DNA of 64,000 nucleotides from DASUBV01 sp036501025 (GTDB lineage Bacteria; Actinomycetota; Actinomycetes; Streptosporangiales; Streptosporangiaceae): NCBI GenBank assembly GCA_036501025.1, contig DASYBB010000170.1, positions 1 to 64,000 on the forward strand, written 5' to 3'. Shown in pieces: positions 14,835 to 22,920 of the stretch (position 1 is its first letter; each line of letters opens with the position of its first letter). Below the pieces are notes generated by a model. The model saw only the letters and a list, made by a program, of their open reading frames with translations. It was not told the DNA's origin and searched no databases. Both the position numbers and the translations under genes were made by a program.

Positions 14835-15482
14835 GTGCCCGTGATCGTCGCCCCGTACGGGTCCTGGGAGCCGGCCTCGCCCGCCGAGGCGGCCGCGATC
14901 TTCGCGGCGCTGCCCGGCCCGTGGTGGATCGCCGGGGGGCATGCGATCGAGCTCGCGGTCGGGCGGCCGGTCCGCGCGCACGGCGACATCGACGTGCTGG
15001 TGCTGCGCAAGGACCACCTCCACGTCCAGGCCGCCCTGCGCCAGTGGGAGTGGTGGGCCGCCGACCCGCCGGGCACCCTGCGGCCGTGGCCGCCCGGCGA
15101 GCGGCTGCCGCCCGCCGTGCACGACATCTGGTGCCGCCCCGGGCCGGGCCGGCCGTGGCGCATCCAGGTGATGCTCGACGAGTCAGACGGCGGCGACTGG
15201 GTATCCCGGCGCGACCCGCGCATCCGCCGGCCGCTCGCGGGGATCGGGCAGGCCAGCCGCGACGGCATCCCCTACCTGGCGCCCGAGATCCAGCTGTTCT
15301 ACAAGGCCAGGAACGTCCGCCCGAGGGACGAGACCGACTTCACCGCCGCCCTGCCGGTCCTCACCGAGGCGGGGCGGGAGTGGCTGGGTGACGCGCTCGC
15401 CCTGGCCTACGGCGCGCACCCGTGGCGGGACCGGCTCGGCGGGCCTGCCTCCGGCACGCCGGGTGCGCCGGCGGCCTCCTGA
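14835..15482 (+). CDS. Nucleotidyltransferase-fold protein (ANT(2'')/LinB-like family)
   Basis: 215 residues. The N-terminal third contains WWIAGGHAIELAVG followed by RAHGDIDVLVLR. GG plus the spaced DxD is the nucleotidyltransferase active site used by aminoglycoside 2''- and lincosamide adenylyltransferases and by many uncharacterised homologues. The rest (QIQLFYKARN-type Lys motif near residue 155) also fits that family. Environmental actinobacterial members are mostly of unknown function, so resistance should not be assumed. The start is a GTG 36 bases after the methyltransferase gene with a weak ribosome-binding site. Confidence 0.65.
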   Translation: MPVIVAPYGSWEPASPAEAAAIFAALPGPWWIAGGHAIELAVGRPVRAHGDIDVLVLRKDHLHVQAALRQWEWWAADPPGTLRPWPPGERLPPAVHDIWCRPGPGRPWRIQVMLDESDGGDWVSRRDPRIRRPLAGIGQASRDGIPYLAPEIQLFYKARNVRPRDETDFTAALPVLTEAGREWLGDALALAYGAHPWRDRLGGPASGTPGAPAAS

Positions 15483-15515
15483 GCGGTGGGGGGGCTCATC
15501 GCGGGCCGTCGTTTC

Positions 15516-15838
15516 TCATCGGTGGTTGACGCCGGAAGAGCAGCGCGGCCAGCGCGGCGGCCGAGCGCGCCGAGCACGGCCACGCCGAAGACCTGGCCCA
15601 GCTGGCGCAGGGCGTTGTGCACCGAGGGCGGCGAGCACGACCGGGGAGCCCCAGCCGAGATCGGGCCTCTCGATGGTGGCGTAGGCCAGGAGCGCCACCC
15701 CGGCCGTGGTCGCGGCGGCCCCGGCCCAGTCGAGCCGGGCGGCGGCGCGAGCACGCGGCAGGCGGGGGAGCAGCGCGCCGGCCAGCACGATGAGGATCGC
15801 GGCGAGCGCCCGCGCGGAGCCGGGCTGACTTCCGGCCG
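15516..15838 (-). pseudogene. Remnant of a DHA2-type MFS transporter
   Basis: Two pieces of one transporter are visible in different frames. Reading from 15838 downward, LDWAGAAATTAGVALLAYA and ERPDLGWGSPVVLAAL match the mid-protein helix pair of DHA2 pumps. After a frame change, VHNALRQLGQVFGVAVLGAL matches the conserved C-terminal segment (RQLGG..GVAVLG). The sequence between them and the whole N-terminal half are missing. This is a deleted and frameshifted relic. Confidence 0.65.
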
Positions 15839-15841
15839 GGC

Positions 15842-16261
15842 TCAGGTGCGCGGCGGGCGCTCCATGTAGCGGCCGTCAGGCGGCGCGAAGCCGAACTGCC
15901 GGTACAGGCCGTGCGCGTCGGAGGTGTGCAGCATCCAGCGGTACCCGGCACCGGGGCCGTCCTCGATCATCATCGACACGATGGCCTTGCCCAGCCCGGT
16001 GCCGCGGTGCTGGGGCAGGACGTACACGTCGCCGAGGTAGGCCGACCCGCCATCGCTCATCGCGCGGGCGAAGCCGACCATGGCGCCAGCGCGGTCGTAG
16101 GCGGCGACCACGCGCCAGGCCGCGGCGATCTGGGCGCGGATGTCGGGCGCGCCGCGCCAGTGGCCCCAGTAGGCCTCGGTGGTGAGGAACGCGACCGCCG
16201 CGGCCGGGTCGACCCGGGCCGGGTCGTCGTCGAGCTCGTAGTCGCCTGCCGTCACGCGCAT
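15842..16261 (-). CDS. GNAT-family N-acetyltransferase
   Basis: 139 residues. The acetyl-CoA pyrophosphate loop is VLPQHRGTGLGKAIV (Q/RxxGxG/A type), and the C-terminal LYRQFGFAPP is characteristic of GNATs that acetylate small amines. The ATG at 16261 is preferred over one at 16300 because GGAGG lies seven bases before it. It transfers acetyl from acetyl-CoA to an unknown amine. Confidence 0.85.
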   Translation of the reverse strand: MRVTAGDYELDDDPARVDPAAAVAFLTTEAYWGHWRGAPDIRAQIAAAWRVVAAYDRAGAMVGFARAMSDGGSAYLGDVYVLPQHRGTGLGKAIVSMMIEDGPGAGYRWMLHTSDAHGLYRQFGFAPPDGRYMERPPRT

Positions 16262-16351
16262 CCGGCCGCCTCCAGCGGTGTGGATCAGTACCGCCTGCAT
16301 TGAAGCAGACCGGGCGGTCCGGGCCTGATCGGGCATCTCGTGACGTTGTGT

Positions 16352-16363
16352 GTAACCGGTTAC
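16352..16363. promoter_or_regulatory. 12-bp palindrome upstream of a secreted-protein gene
   Basis: GTAACCGGTTAC is a perfect dyad 64 bases before the start of the gene at 16427, and it resembles LacI-type operators. No LacI-family gene is in the window, so a distant regulator would be required. Confidence 0.4.
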
Positions 16364-16426
16364 GGCCGCCAGGCGTCTCGATAGGGGACGGTCTGTTCGC
16401 GGGCCGGGGCGATCGGGAGGCTGGAG

Positions 16427-17626
16427 ATGGGCGTCATGAGGAAGCTGAGCGGCGGCCCGGGGAGCCGGCGGGCGGCCCGGGCGGCAGCGGCCGTACTGGC
16501 GGCCGCGGTCGCGTCGGCCGGGCTGGTGGCGGCCGGCGGGGGCGCCGGCGCCGCGGCCGCGGCCGGGCACCGGGCCAGCCCGGGTTCGGGGACGGTGCTG
16601 GGCGCGGGGCAGGCGGGCGCACGCTCAGCGGTGCCGTGGCGGCGGGTGGGGCCGGGCTGGGTGCTGGCCGAGTACTGGAACGGCCGGTACGCGGCGGCCG
16701 GGAAGGCGGTCGCCGCTCCGGCCAGCCTGTACCTGGTCGACCCGGCCGGCGGCCGGTACCAGCTGTACCGGACGGCGGCGACCACGAGCCCGCCGGTCCT
16801 GGTGGACTGGTCCGGCGACAAGACCCGGGCGCTGCTGCGGACCGCCACCGCCGGCGGCGCGGAGCAGGTCACCCTGGCCACCGGGGCGGTCGGCAGGCTC
16901 AGGCTGGCCGGGCAGGCCAGCGTCATCGGCTACAGCCGGCCGAGCGGGCTGAACCTGCTCGGCTGGCGCGAGGTCGGCTCGCGGGAGCAGCTGGCCCGCT
17001 ACAGCCTGACCGGGGCCGTGACGAAGATCCTGGCCACCGGCACCGACGTGGGCGCGGGGGTGTACTCCGGCAATGGCACCACGCTGGCCGTCGGCGCGGC
17101 GCGCGGCGTGCAGCTCGTCAGCAACTCGGGCGCTGTCATCCGCTCGCTGCCGGTCGCGGGGACATCCTGTGGCGCGGTCCGGTGGTGGAACTCCGGCACC
17201 ATCCTGGCCTCGTGTCTCGGAACCAAGGGCACCGCCGCCGTCCGGGTGTGGCTGGTCCCGGCCGGCGGCGGCCGGCCGCGGGCGCTGTCCCTGGAGCGCG
17301 CCGGGGACAGCGGGGACCTGGGCGACATCGGCGCCTGGCAGCTGCCCTCCGGTCTCTACTTCCAGGGGCTCGGCCCGTGCGGCACCGTGCAGATCTTCCG
17401 GCAGCGCGCGAACGGATCGGTCACGCTGGTCACCGTCCCGCACTCCTCGGGCAACAACCGGGTGCTGGGCGCCTACCAGGGCCAGCTGCTGGTCCAGGCC
17501 CCGACCGGGTGCAGCCCCACGGCCGCGCTGCTGTGGTTCAACCCGTCCACCCGCCACGAGCACACGCTGCTGAGCTCGGGCGTGCTGGGCGCCGTGCCGT
17601 ACGGCCTGCCCGACGCGGGCCGCTGA
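16427..17626 (+). CDS. Secreted protein of unknown function, probable beta-propeller
   Basis: 399 residues. The N-terminus has Arg residues followed by a long Ala/Val/Gly hydrophobic stretch ending in AxA, a signal peptide. The mature part has about six to seven spaced units such as PVLVDWSGDKTRALLRTA, LNLLGWREVGS and VQLVSNSGAVIRSL, reminiscent of TolB/WD-like blades. Three or four Cys in the second half could form disulfides. GGGAGG precedes the ATG by six bases. It is followed 95 bases later by the BVMO-esterase gene on the same strand; a functional link is not shown. Confidence 0.65.
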   Translation: MGVMRKLSGGPGSRRAARAAAAVLAAAVASAGLVAAGGGAGAAAAAGHRASPGSGTVLGAGQAGARSAVPWRRVGPGWVLAEYWNGRYAAAGKAVAAPASLYLVDPAGGRYQLYRTAATTSPPVLVDWSGDKTRALLRTATAGGAEQVTLATGAVGRLRLAGQASVIGYSRPSGLNLLGWREVGSREQLARYSLTGAVTKILATGTDVGAGVYSGNGTTLAVGAARGVQLVSNSGAVIRSLPVAGTSCGAVRWWNSGTILASCLGTKGTAAVRVWLVPAGGGRPRALSLERAGDSGDLGDIGAWQLPSGLYFQGLGPCGTVQIFRQRANGSVTLVTVPHSSGNNRVLGAYQGQLLVQAPTGCSPTAALLWFNPSTRHEHTLLSSGVLGAVPYGLPDAGR

Positions 17627-17721
17627 CCCCGGCGGGCGGCCCTCGCGCACCCGTTTACGCACGTATGTGCCCGAATATAGAGTTGCTGGCAGATCCCGGC
17701 CCGGCCAGCAAGGGAGTTCTC

Positions 17722-20328
17722 GTGAGCCAGCCCGGCACTGCCCAGCAGGAGCTCGACGTCGTGATCGTGGGGGCCGGGTTCTCCGGTCTCTACCTGCTGC
17801 ACCGGCTGCGCGAGCTCGGGTTCTCCGCCCGGGTCCTCGACGCGGCCGGCGACGTCGGCGGGACCTGGTACTGGAACCGCTACCCGGGGGCGCGCTGCGA
17901 CATCCCGACCACGGACTACGCCTACAGCTTCGACCCGGAGCTGGAGCGGGAGTGGACCTGGTCGGAGAAGTACGCGACGCAGCCGGAGATCCTGGCCTAC
18001 CTCCAGTTCGTGGCCGACCGCTACGGCCTGCGCTCCGGGATCGAGTTCTCCACCAGCGTCACCTCCGCCCGCTGGGACGAGGCGGACCGCAGGTGGCTGC
18101 TGGCCACCGACCGCGGCCAGCAGCTGCGGTGCCGGCACTACGTCATGGCCAGCGGCTGCCTGTCGATGCCCAAGTCGGCCGACATCGAGGGCGCCGGCCG
18201 CTTCGCCGGCGACGTGTACTTCACCAGCCGCTGGCCGCACGAGGGCGTGGACTTCACCGGCCAGCGGGTGGCCGTCATCGGAACCGGCTCGTCGGGCATT
18301 CAGTCCATCCCGCTGATCGCCGAGCAGGCGAGCCAGCTCACGGTGTTCCAGCGCACCCCGAACTTCTCCGCGCCGGCCCGCAACGGCCCCGCCTCGCCCG
18401 GCCGGCTGCAGCGGCTGGCCGACGACCGCGACGGGTACCGGCACGCGGGCAAGTGGTCCGCGGGCGGGATGCCCGGTGAGCGGACTGACATCCTCGGCGT
18501 CACGGCCAGCGAGGAGGTCCGCCGGGAGCGCTTCGAGGCGGCGTGGGCCGAGGGCGAGCTGTTCGGCCTGCTCGGCATCTTCGCCGACCAGGGGGTGAAC
18601 CCGGCCGCCAACGAGATCGTGGCCGAGATGATCCGGGAGAAGATCCGCGCGGTCGTGGCCGATCCCGGGACCGCCGACGCGCTCTGCCCGACCGACCATT
18701 ACTTCGGCACCAAGCGGCCCTGCCTCGACACCGGCTACTTCCAGGCCTACAACCTCCCGCACGTCCGCCTCGTGGACCTGCGCCAGCAGCCCATCACCAG
18801 CATCACCGAGACCGGCATCGACACCGCGGGCGAGTCGCTCGAGTTCGACGCGATCGTGTACGCCACCGGCTTCGACGCCATGACCGGCGCCCTCGTGGCC
18901 GTCGACGTGACGAGCGGGGATGTGTCCCTGAAGGAGAAGTGGGCGGCCGGGCCGTCGACTTACCTGGGCCTGATGACGGCCGGGTTCCCCAACTTCTTCA
19001 TGATCACCGGCCCGGGCAGCCCCTCGGTCCTGTCCAACATGGCCGTGTCGATCGAGCAGCACGTGGACTGGGTCGCCGACTGCCTGACGGCCATGCGCGA
19101 CGGCGGCCTGGAGACCATCGAACCGACCCCGCTGGCCGAGTCCGCGTGGAATGAGCACGTCCAGGACTGGGGCGCCATCACCCTGCACCCGACGGCCGAC
19201 TCCTGGTACATGGGCGCCAACGTGCCGGGCAAGCCGCGGGTCTTCCTGCCCTACATCGGCGGCGTGGACGACTACCGGCGGGTGTGCGACGAGGTCGTCG
19301 CCCAGGGCTACCTCGGCTTCGCGATGGCCGGGCCGGCCGGGACCCAGTGCCGGGACGGGGCGATCCGCCGCGTGCAGCCCGACGTCGCCCTGGTCCTGGA
19401 GGCGATGGCCGCCATGGGCCTGCCGCCCCTGGAGACCATGCCGGCCGCCGACGCGCGTGCCTTCATGGCCGCCGCCGGCGAGGCGCGGCCGCCCGGCCCC
19501 GAGGTGGGCGAGGTCAGCGACGGGGTGCTGCCCGGCGCGGACGGGGACCTGCCCTACCGCCTGTACCGCCCGGCGGAGCCGGCGGGGCCGCACCCGGTGG
19601 TGGTGTACTTCCACGGCGGCGGGTGGGTGCTGGGCGACCTCGACTCCGACGACCCGCTGTGCCGGGACCTGTGCGCCCGGTCCGGCGCCGTGATCGTGTC
19701 GGTGAACTACCGGCACGCGCCCGAGGCCCGGTTCCCGGCCGCCGCGCAGGACGCCCTCGCCGCCGTGCGCTGGGCGGCCGGCCACGCCGCCGAGCTGGGC
19801 GGCATCCCCGGCCAGCTGGCGGTGGCCGGCTGGAGCGCGGGCGGCAACATCGCGGCCGTCGCCTGCCAGCTGGCCCGTGACGCCGGCGGCCCGGAGATCA
19901 GCGGGCAGCTCCTGATGACCCCGGTGACGGACTGCGACCTGAGCCGGCCGTCCTACACCGAGAACGGCGACGGGTACATCCTCACCAGCGCCTTGATGCA
20001 CTGGTTCTGGGACTACTACGCCGACCCGGCTGACCGCGCCGACCCCCGGGTCGCGCCGCTGCGCGGCGGCCTGGCCGGCCTGCCCCCGGCGTGCATCGTC
20101 GCGGCGGACTTCGACCCGCTCCGCGACGAGGGCCGGGCCTACGCCGCCGCGCTGGAGGAGGCCGGGGTGCCCGTCCGGCTGATCCGGGCCAGGGGGCACA
20201 CCCACACGTCGGTGACCATGGTCGACGTGGTCCTGTCGGGGGCGGCAGTGCGCGCCGAGATGGCCGCGGCGCTGCGCGGGTTCTTCCCGGCGCCGGTGGC
20301 GGCCTCGGCGGCGGCCGCCACGACCTGA
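17722..20328 (+). CDS. Baeyer-Villiger monooxygenase fused to an HSL-family esterase
   Basis: 868 residues. Residues 1 to about 540 are a type I BVMO: FAD motif VIVGAGFSGLYL near residue 14, GGTWYWNRYPGARCD, NADPH motif VIGTGSSGIQ. Residues about 580-865 are an alpha/beta hydrolase of the hormone-sensitive-lipase family: oxyanion HGGGW from His631, nucleophile Ser705 in GWSAGG, Asp798 in DPLRDEG, His826. A ketone could thus be oxidised to an ester and cleaved to acid plus alcohol by one polypeptide; this is inferred from domain content. The BVMO fingerprint FxGxxxHxxxWP reads FAGDVYFTSRWP, with Phe167 where His is expected. AGGGAG lies six bases before the GTG start. Confidence 0.88.
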   Translation: MSQPGTAQQELDVVIVGAGFSGLYLLHRLRELGFSARVLDAAGDVGGTWYWNRYPGARCDIPTTDYAYSFDPELEREWTWSEKYATQPEILAYLQFVADRYGLRSGIEFSTSVTSARWDEADRRWLLATDRGQQLRCRHYVMASGCLSMPKSADIEGAGRFAGDVYFTSRWPHEGVDFTGQRVAVIGTGSSGIQSIPLIAEQASQLTVFQRTPNFSAPARNGPASPGRLQRLADDRDGYRHAGKWSAGGMPGERTDILGVTASEEVRRERFEAAWAEGELFGLLGIFADQGVNPAANEIVAEMIREKIRAVVADPGTADALCPTDHYFGTKRPCLDTGYFQAYNLPHVRLVDLRQQPITSITETGIDTAGESLEFDAIVYATGFDAMTGALVAVDVTSGDVSLKEKWAAGPSTYLGLMTAGFPNFFMITGPGSPSVLSNMAVSIEQHVDWVADCLTAMRDGGLETIEPTPLAESAWNEHVQDWGAITLHPTADSWYMGANVPGKPRVFLPYIGGVDDYRRVCDEVVAQGYLGFAMAGPAGTQCRDGAIRRVQPDVALVLEAMAAMGLPPLETMPAADARAFMAAAGEARPPGPEVGEVSDGVLPGADGDLPYRLYRPAEPAGPHPVVVYFHGGGWVLGDLDSDDPLCRDLCARSGAVIVSVNYRHAPEARFPAAAQDALAAVRWAAGHAAELGGIPGQLAVAGWSAGGNIAAVACQLARDAGGPEISGQLLMTPVTDCDLSRPSYTENGDGYILTSALMHWFWDYYADPADRADPRVAPLRGGLAGLPPACIVAADFDPLRDEGRAYAAALEEAGVPVRLIRARGHTHTSVTMVDVVLSGAAVRAEMAAALRGFFPAPVAASAAAATT

Positions 20329-20352
20329 GCGGGCGGCCGCCACGATCTGAGG
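20311..20352. repeat. Direct duplication at the 3' end of the fusion gene
   Basis: A 20-base segment containing the stop codon (GCGGCCGCCACGACCTGAGC, 20311-20330) is repeated at 20333-20352 with two changes. It is a small tandem duplication that copied the gene end. Confidence 0.7.
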
Positions 20353-20541
20353 CGGCGGCCGGCGCGCCACGACGGGCGCCGCCGGCGCTACGAAGAAGTG
20401 CTCGCCGCCGAGGCCAGCCTGACCGGCGCGGCCCCCCCGGCGGCACGTCACCGGGCTAGGAAGGACCGAGCGCGCCATCCCGGCGCCACGCTGGCGCGAG
20501 GCGGGCGCCGCTGACCGGCGACGAAGGGTTACTGTCGTCAG

Positions 20542-21048
20542 GTGATACTCGCGGTCACGCTGGCGGCCGTGGTCCTGCTGAGCGCCGCGGCCGCAGTTGC
20601 CTGGAGCGCGCGCCTGATCCGCGTCGGCCACCTGGACGCGCAGGCGCTGGCGGCCAAGCTCGCCGTGCCCCACCCGGTCTCGGCGCTCGACTGGCCGGAG
20701 CTGGCCGTCCGGGCGGTCATCCCGCAGCCGGACGAGCGGCCGCTGGTCCTCCTGCGGGTGGCCTGGCCCGCCCGCCCACAGGTGGAAGCCACCCTGCTGA
20801 TCGCGCTCGCCGCCGGAGATCACCAGTCGCTGCCGCTGCTCGCCCGCTGGCAGCTGACCGGGGCCTCCGTCTCGCCGGTCCGGCGCGAGGGAGCGGCCCT
20901 GGAACTGCGCCGCCGCCAGAGCCTGGAACGCGTCCCCGCGGTCCTGGTCGCCGAGGACGCCGGCCCCGGCCCAAGCCCGGACCCAAACGCGGGCCGCAGG
21001 CCGGACGCAGACCCGGGCCAGCGGCCCGGGCCGGGCGACCACGGCTGA
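20542..21048 (+). CDS. Small membrane-anchored protein of unknown function
   Basis: 168 residues. One N-terminal hydrophobic helix (residues 2-24) is followed by a short domain with two likely beta strands (LAVRAVIPQ, RPLVLLRVAW) and a disordered Pro/Gly/Asp-rich tail. I do not recognise the family. The GTG at 20542 is the first start in frame after a weak GA-rich stretch. Codon use is typical of the window, so it is probably real. It is convergent with the lyase operon. Confidence 0.5.
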   Translation: MILAVTLAAVVLLSAAAAVAWSARLIRVGHLDAQALAAKLAVPHPVSALDWPELAVRAVIPQPDERPLVLLRVAWPARPQVEATLLIALAAGDHQSLPLLARWQLTGASVSPVRREGAALELRRRQSLERVPAVLVAEDAGPGPSPDPNAGRRPDADPGQRPGPGDHG

Positions 21049-21168
21049 AACGGCGATCCCGGCCGGCGTCCGCCTCGGGCAACACCCTCAGCGGTTCGGA
21101 TCGCACCGCGAGAACGACGCACGAGGCGAACCGCAAAACCCCGGCCCAGCCGGGCGCGCACGGGCTGG

Positions 21169-22038
21169 CTAGGTGATCTGGTACCGCCGCTCCCGCTCGT
21201 AGACGTCGGGCAGCCCGAGCAGGTCCCGGATGTCGGGGACGTCCGCACCGAGCGCGGCCGTCGCCTCAATCGGCGGCCCGGCGGGCAGCTGCCCGGTGTC
21301 CCGGACCGCCTCCAGGGCGCGGCGGATCGCGTAGTAGGCCACCGAGTGACTGCTGCCGCAGATCTGGATGCGGAAGCCGAGGGCCTGGGCTTCGGCGGCG
21401 GGGATGAGGTTGCCGTTGTAGAGGGCGGGCAGGCCGGGCTTGACGACGTGGTCGATGTAGGCGTCGAGGTCGGCGCGGGTGCGGATGCCGTCGACGAACA
21501 CCGCGTCGGCGCCGGCGTCGCGGTAGGCGTGGACGCGGTCCACCACGTCGGACCACCCGGTGACCGCCAGGGCGTCGGTGCGGGCGATGATGACGAACCC
21601 GTCGTCGGCCCGGGCGTCGCAGGCGGCCTTGATCTTCTGCACGTGCTCGGCGGCGGGGATGACCCGCTTGCCCTCGAAGAACCCGCATTTCTTGGGGAAC
21701 ACCTGGTCCTCCAGGTGCAGCGCGGCGGCGCCGGCCCGCTCGTAGGCGCGGACGGTGCGTTGCACGTTCAGCGGGTTGCCGTACCCGGTGTCGGCGTCGG
21801 CGATGACCGGCAGGCCGCTGGCCTCGGCGACCCGGGCCACGTTGGCGGCCATCTCGGTCAGCGTGGCCAGCCCGACATCGGGCAGCCCCAGCGCCGCCGC
21901 CGTCCCGAACCCCGTCATGTACACCGCATCGAACCCGACCGACCCGGCAACCCGCGCCGTCAGCCCGTCATAGACGAACGGCGCCAGGATGAAGCCGTCC
22001 GCGCTCAGGCGGTCTCGGACCATGTTTGACATGCTCAT
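21169..22038 (-). CDS. Isocitrate lyase/PEP mutase-family C-C lyase (2,3-dimethylmalate lyase-like), copy 1
   Basis: 289 residues. The family features are VYDGLTARVAGSVGFDAVYM, the metal-binding loop IADADTGYGN and the catalytic loop PKKCGFFEGK (Cys118). In typical lyases of this family the loop is K(K/R)CGH; here His is replaced by Phe120. The enzymes cleave 2-hydroxy diacids such as methylisocitrate or dimethylmalate to a 2-keto acid plus a second acid with Mg2+. The ATG shares its A with the stop of copy 2 (TGATG), so it is coupled. The C-terminal 60 residues differ strongly from copy 2. Substrate not established. Confidence 0.82.
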   Translation of the reverse strand: MSMSNMVRDRLSADGFILAPFVYDGLTARVAGSVGFDAVYMTGFGTAAALGLPDVGLATLTEMAANVARVAEASGLPVIADADTGYGNPLNVQRTVRAYERAGAAALHLEDQVFPKKCGFFEGKRVIPAAEHVQKIKAACDARADDGFVIIARTDALAVTGWSDVVDRVHAYRDAGADAVFVDGIRTRADLDAYIDHVVKPGLPALYNGNLIPAAEAQALGFRIQICGSSHSVAYYAIRRALEAVRDTGQLPAGPPIEATAALGADVPDIRDLLGLPDVYERERRYQIT

Positions 22039-22910
22039 CAAGCCTCCTGGCCCACGCTGTAGCGCCGTTCGGATTCATAGACGGCCGGCAGGCCCAGGAC
22101 ATCGGTGAGGCTCTCGCCGGCCGGGGTGCCGGCCTGGATCTCCCGGCTGATCGCGCTCGCGTCGCCGGTGCGGCGCAGCAGGAGCATCGCCTGGTAGACC
22201 TCCGCGTACGCCGCCATCAGGGCCGCCCCGGCGAGGATCTGGATGCGGAAGCCGAGGGCCTGGGCTTCGGCGGCGGGGACGAGGGCGCCGTTGTAGAGGG
22301 CGGGCAGGCCGGCCTTGACGACCTTGTCGACGTAGGCGTCGAGGTCGGCGCGGGTCTTGATGCCGTCGACGAACACGGCGTCGGCGCCGGCGTCGCGGTA
22401 GGCGTGCACCCGGTCGACGACGTCGTCCCAGCCGGTGACCGCGAGGGCGTCGGTCCGGGCGATGATGACGAACCCGTCGTCGGCGCGGGCGTCGCAGGCG
22501 GCCTTGATCTTCTGGGCGTGCTCGGCGGCGGGGATGACGCGCTTGCCCTCGAAGAACCCGCATTTCTTGGGGAACACCTGGTCTTCGAGGTGCAGCGCGG
22601 CGGCGCCGGCCCGCTCGTAGGCGCGGACGGTGCGCTGCACGTTCAGCGGGTTGCCGTACCCGGTGTCGGCGTCGGCGATCACGGGCAGGCCGCTGGCCTC
22701 GGCGACCCGGGCGACGTTCGCGGCCATCTCGGTCAGCGTGGCCAGCCCCACGTCGGGCATACCCAGCGACGCCGCCGTCCCGAACCCCGTCATGTACACC
22801 GCGTCGAACCCGACCGACCCCGCAACCCGCGCCGTCAGCCCGTCATAGACGCCGGGAGCGAGCACGAACTGCCGGCGGCCGGCCTGCCATTCCTGCCATG
22901 CGTCAGTCAT
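22038..22910 (-). CDS. Isocitrate lyase/PEP mutase-family C-C lyase (2,3-dimethylmalate lyase-like), copy 2
   Basis: 290 residues, same fold and motifs as copy 1, including KKCGF (Cys117). The middle (about residues 20-215) is nearly identical at DNA level to copy 1, while the N-terminal 15 and C-terminal 60 residues are not. The ATG at 22910 is preferred over a GTG at 22919 because GAGG lies about eight bases before it. It follows the aconitase small-subunit gene by 10 bases. With both copies kept, a hetero-oligomer or two related substrates are possible. Confidence 0.82.
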   Translation of the reverse strand: MTDAWQEWQAGRRQFVLAPGVYDGLTARVAGSVGFDAVYMTGFGTAASLGMPDVGLATLTEMAANVARVAEASGLPVIADADTGYGNPLNVQRTVRAYERAGAAALHLEDQVFPKKCGFFEGKRVIPAAEHAQKIKAACDARADDGFVIIARTDALAVTGWDDVVDRVHAYRDAGADAVFVDGIKTRADLDAYVDKVVKAGLPALYNGALVPAAEAQALGFRIQILAGAALMAAYAEVYQAMLLLRRTGDASAISREIQAGTPAGESLTDVLGLPAVYESERRYSVGQEA

Positions 22911-22920
22911 CGCGGCCACC

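Noticed and set aside
14835..15482. Aminoglycoside or lincosamide resistance gene
   Set aside because: Only the nucleotidyltransferase fold is supported; many environmental homologues have no resistance role.
17473..21042. Very long reading frame on the - strand opposite the BVMO-esterase gene
   Set aside because: It is an antisense shadow caused by GC-rich third positions; its product is low-complexity Arg/Gly/Ala and matches no domain, whereas the + strand frame has complete motifs.
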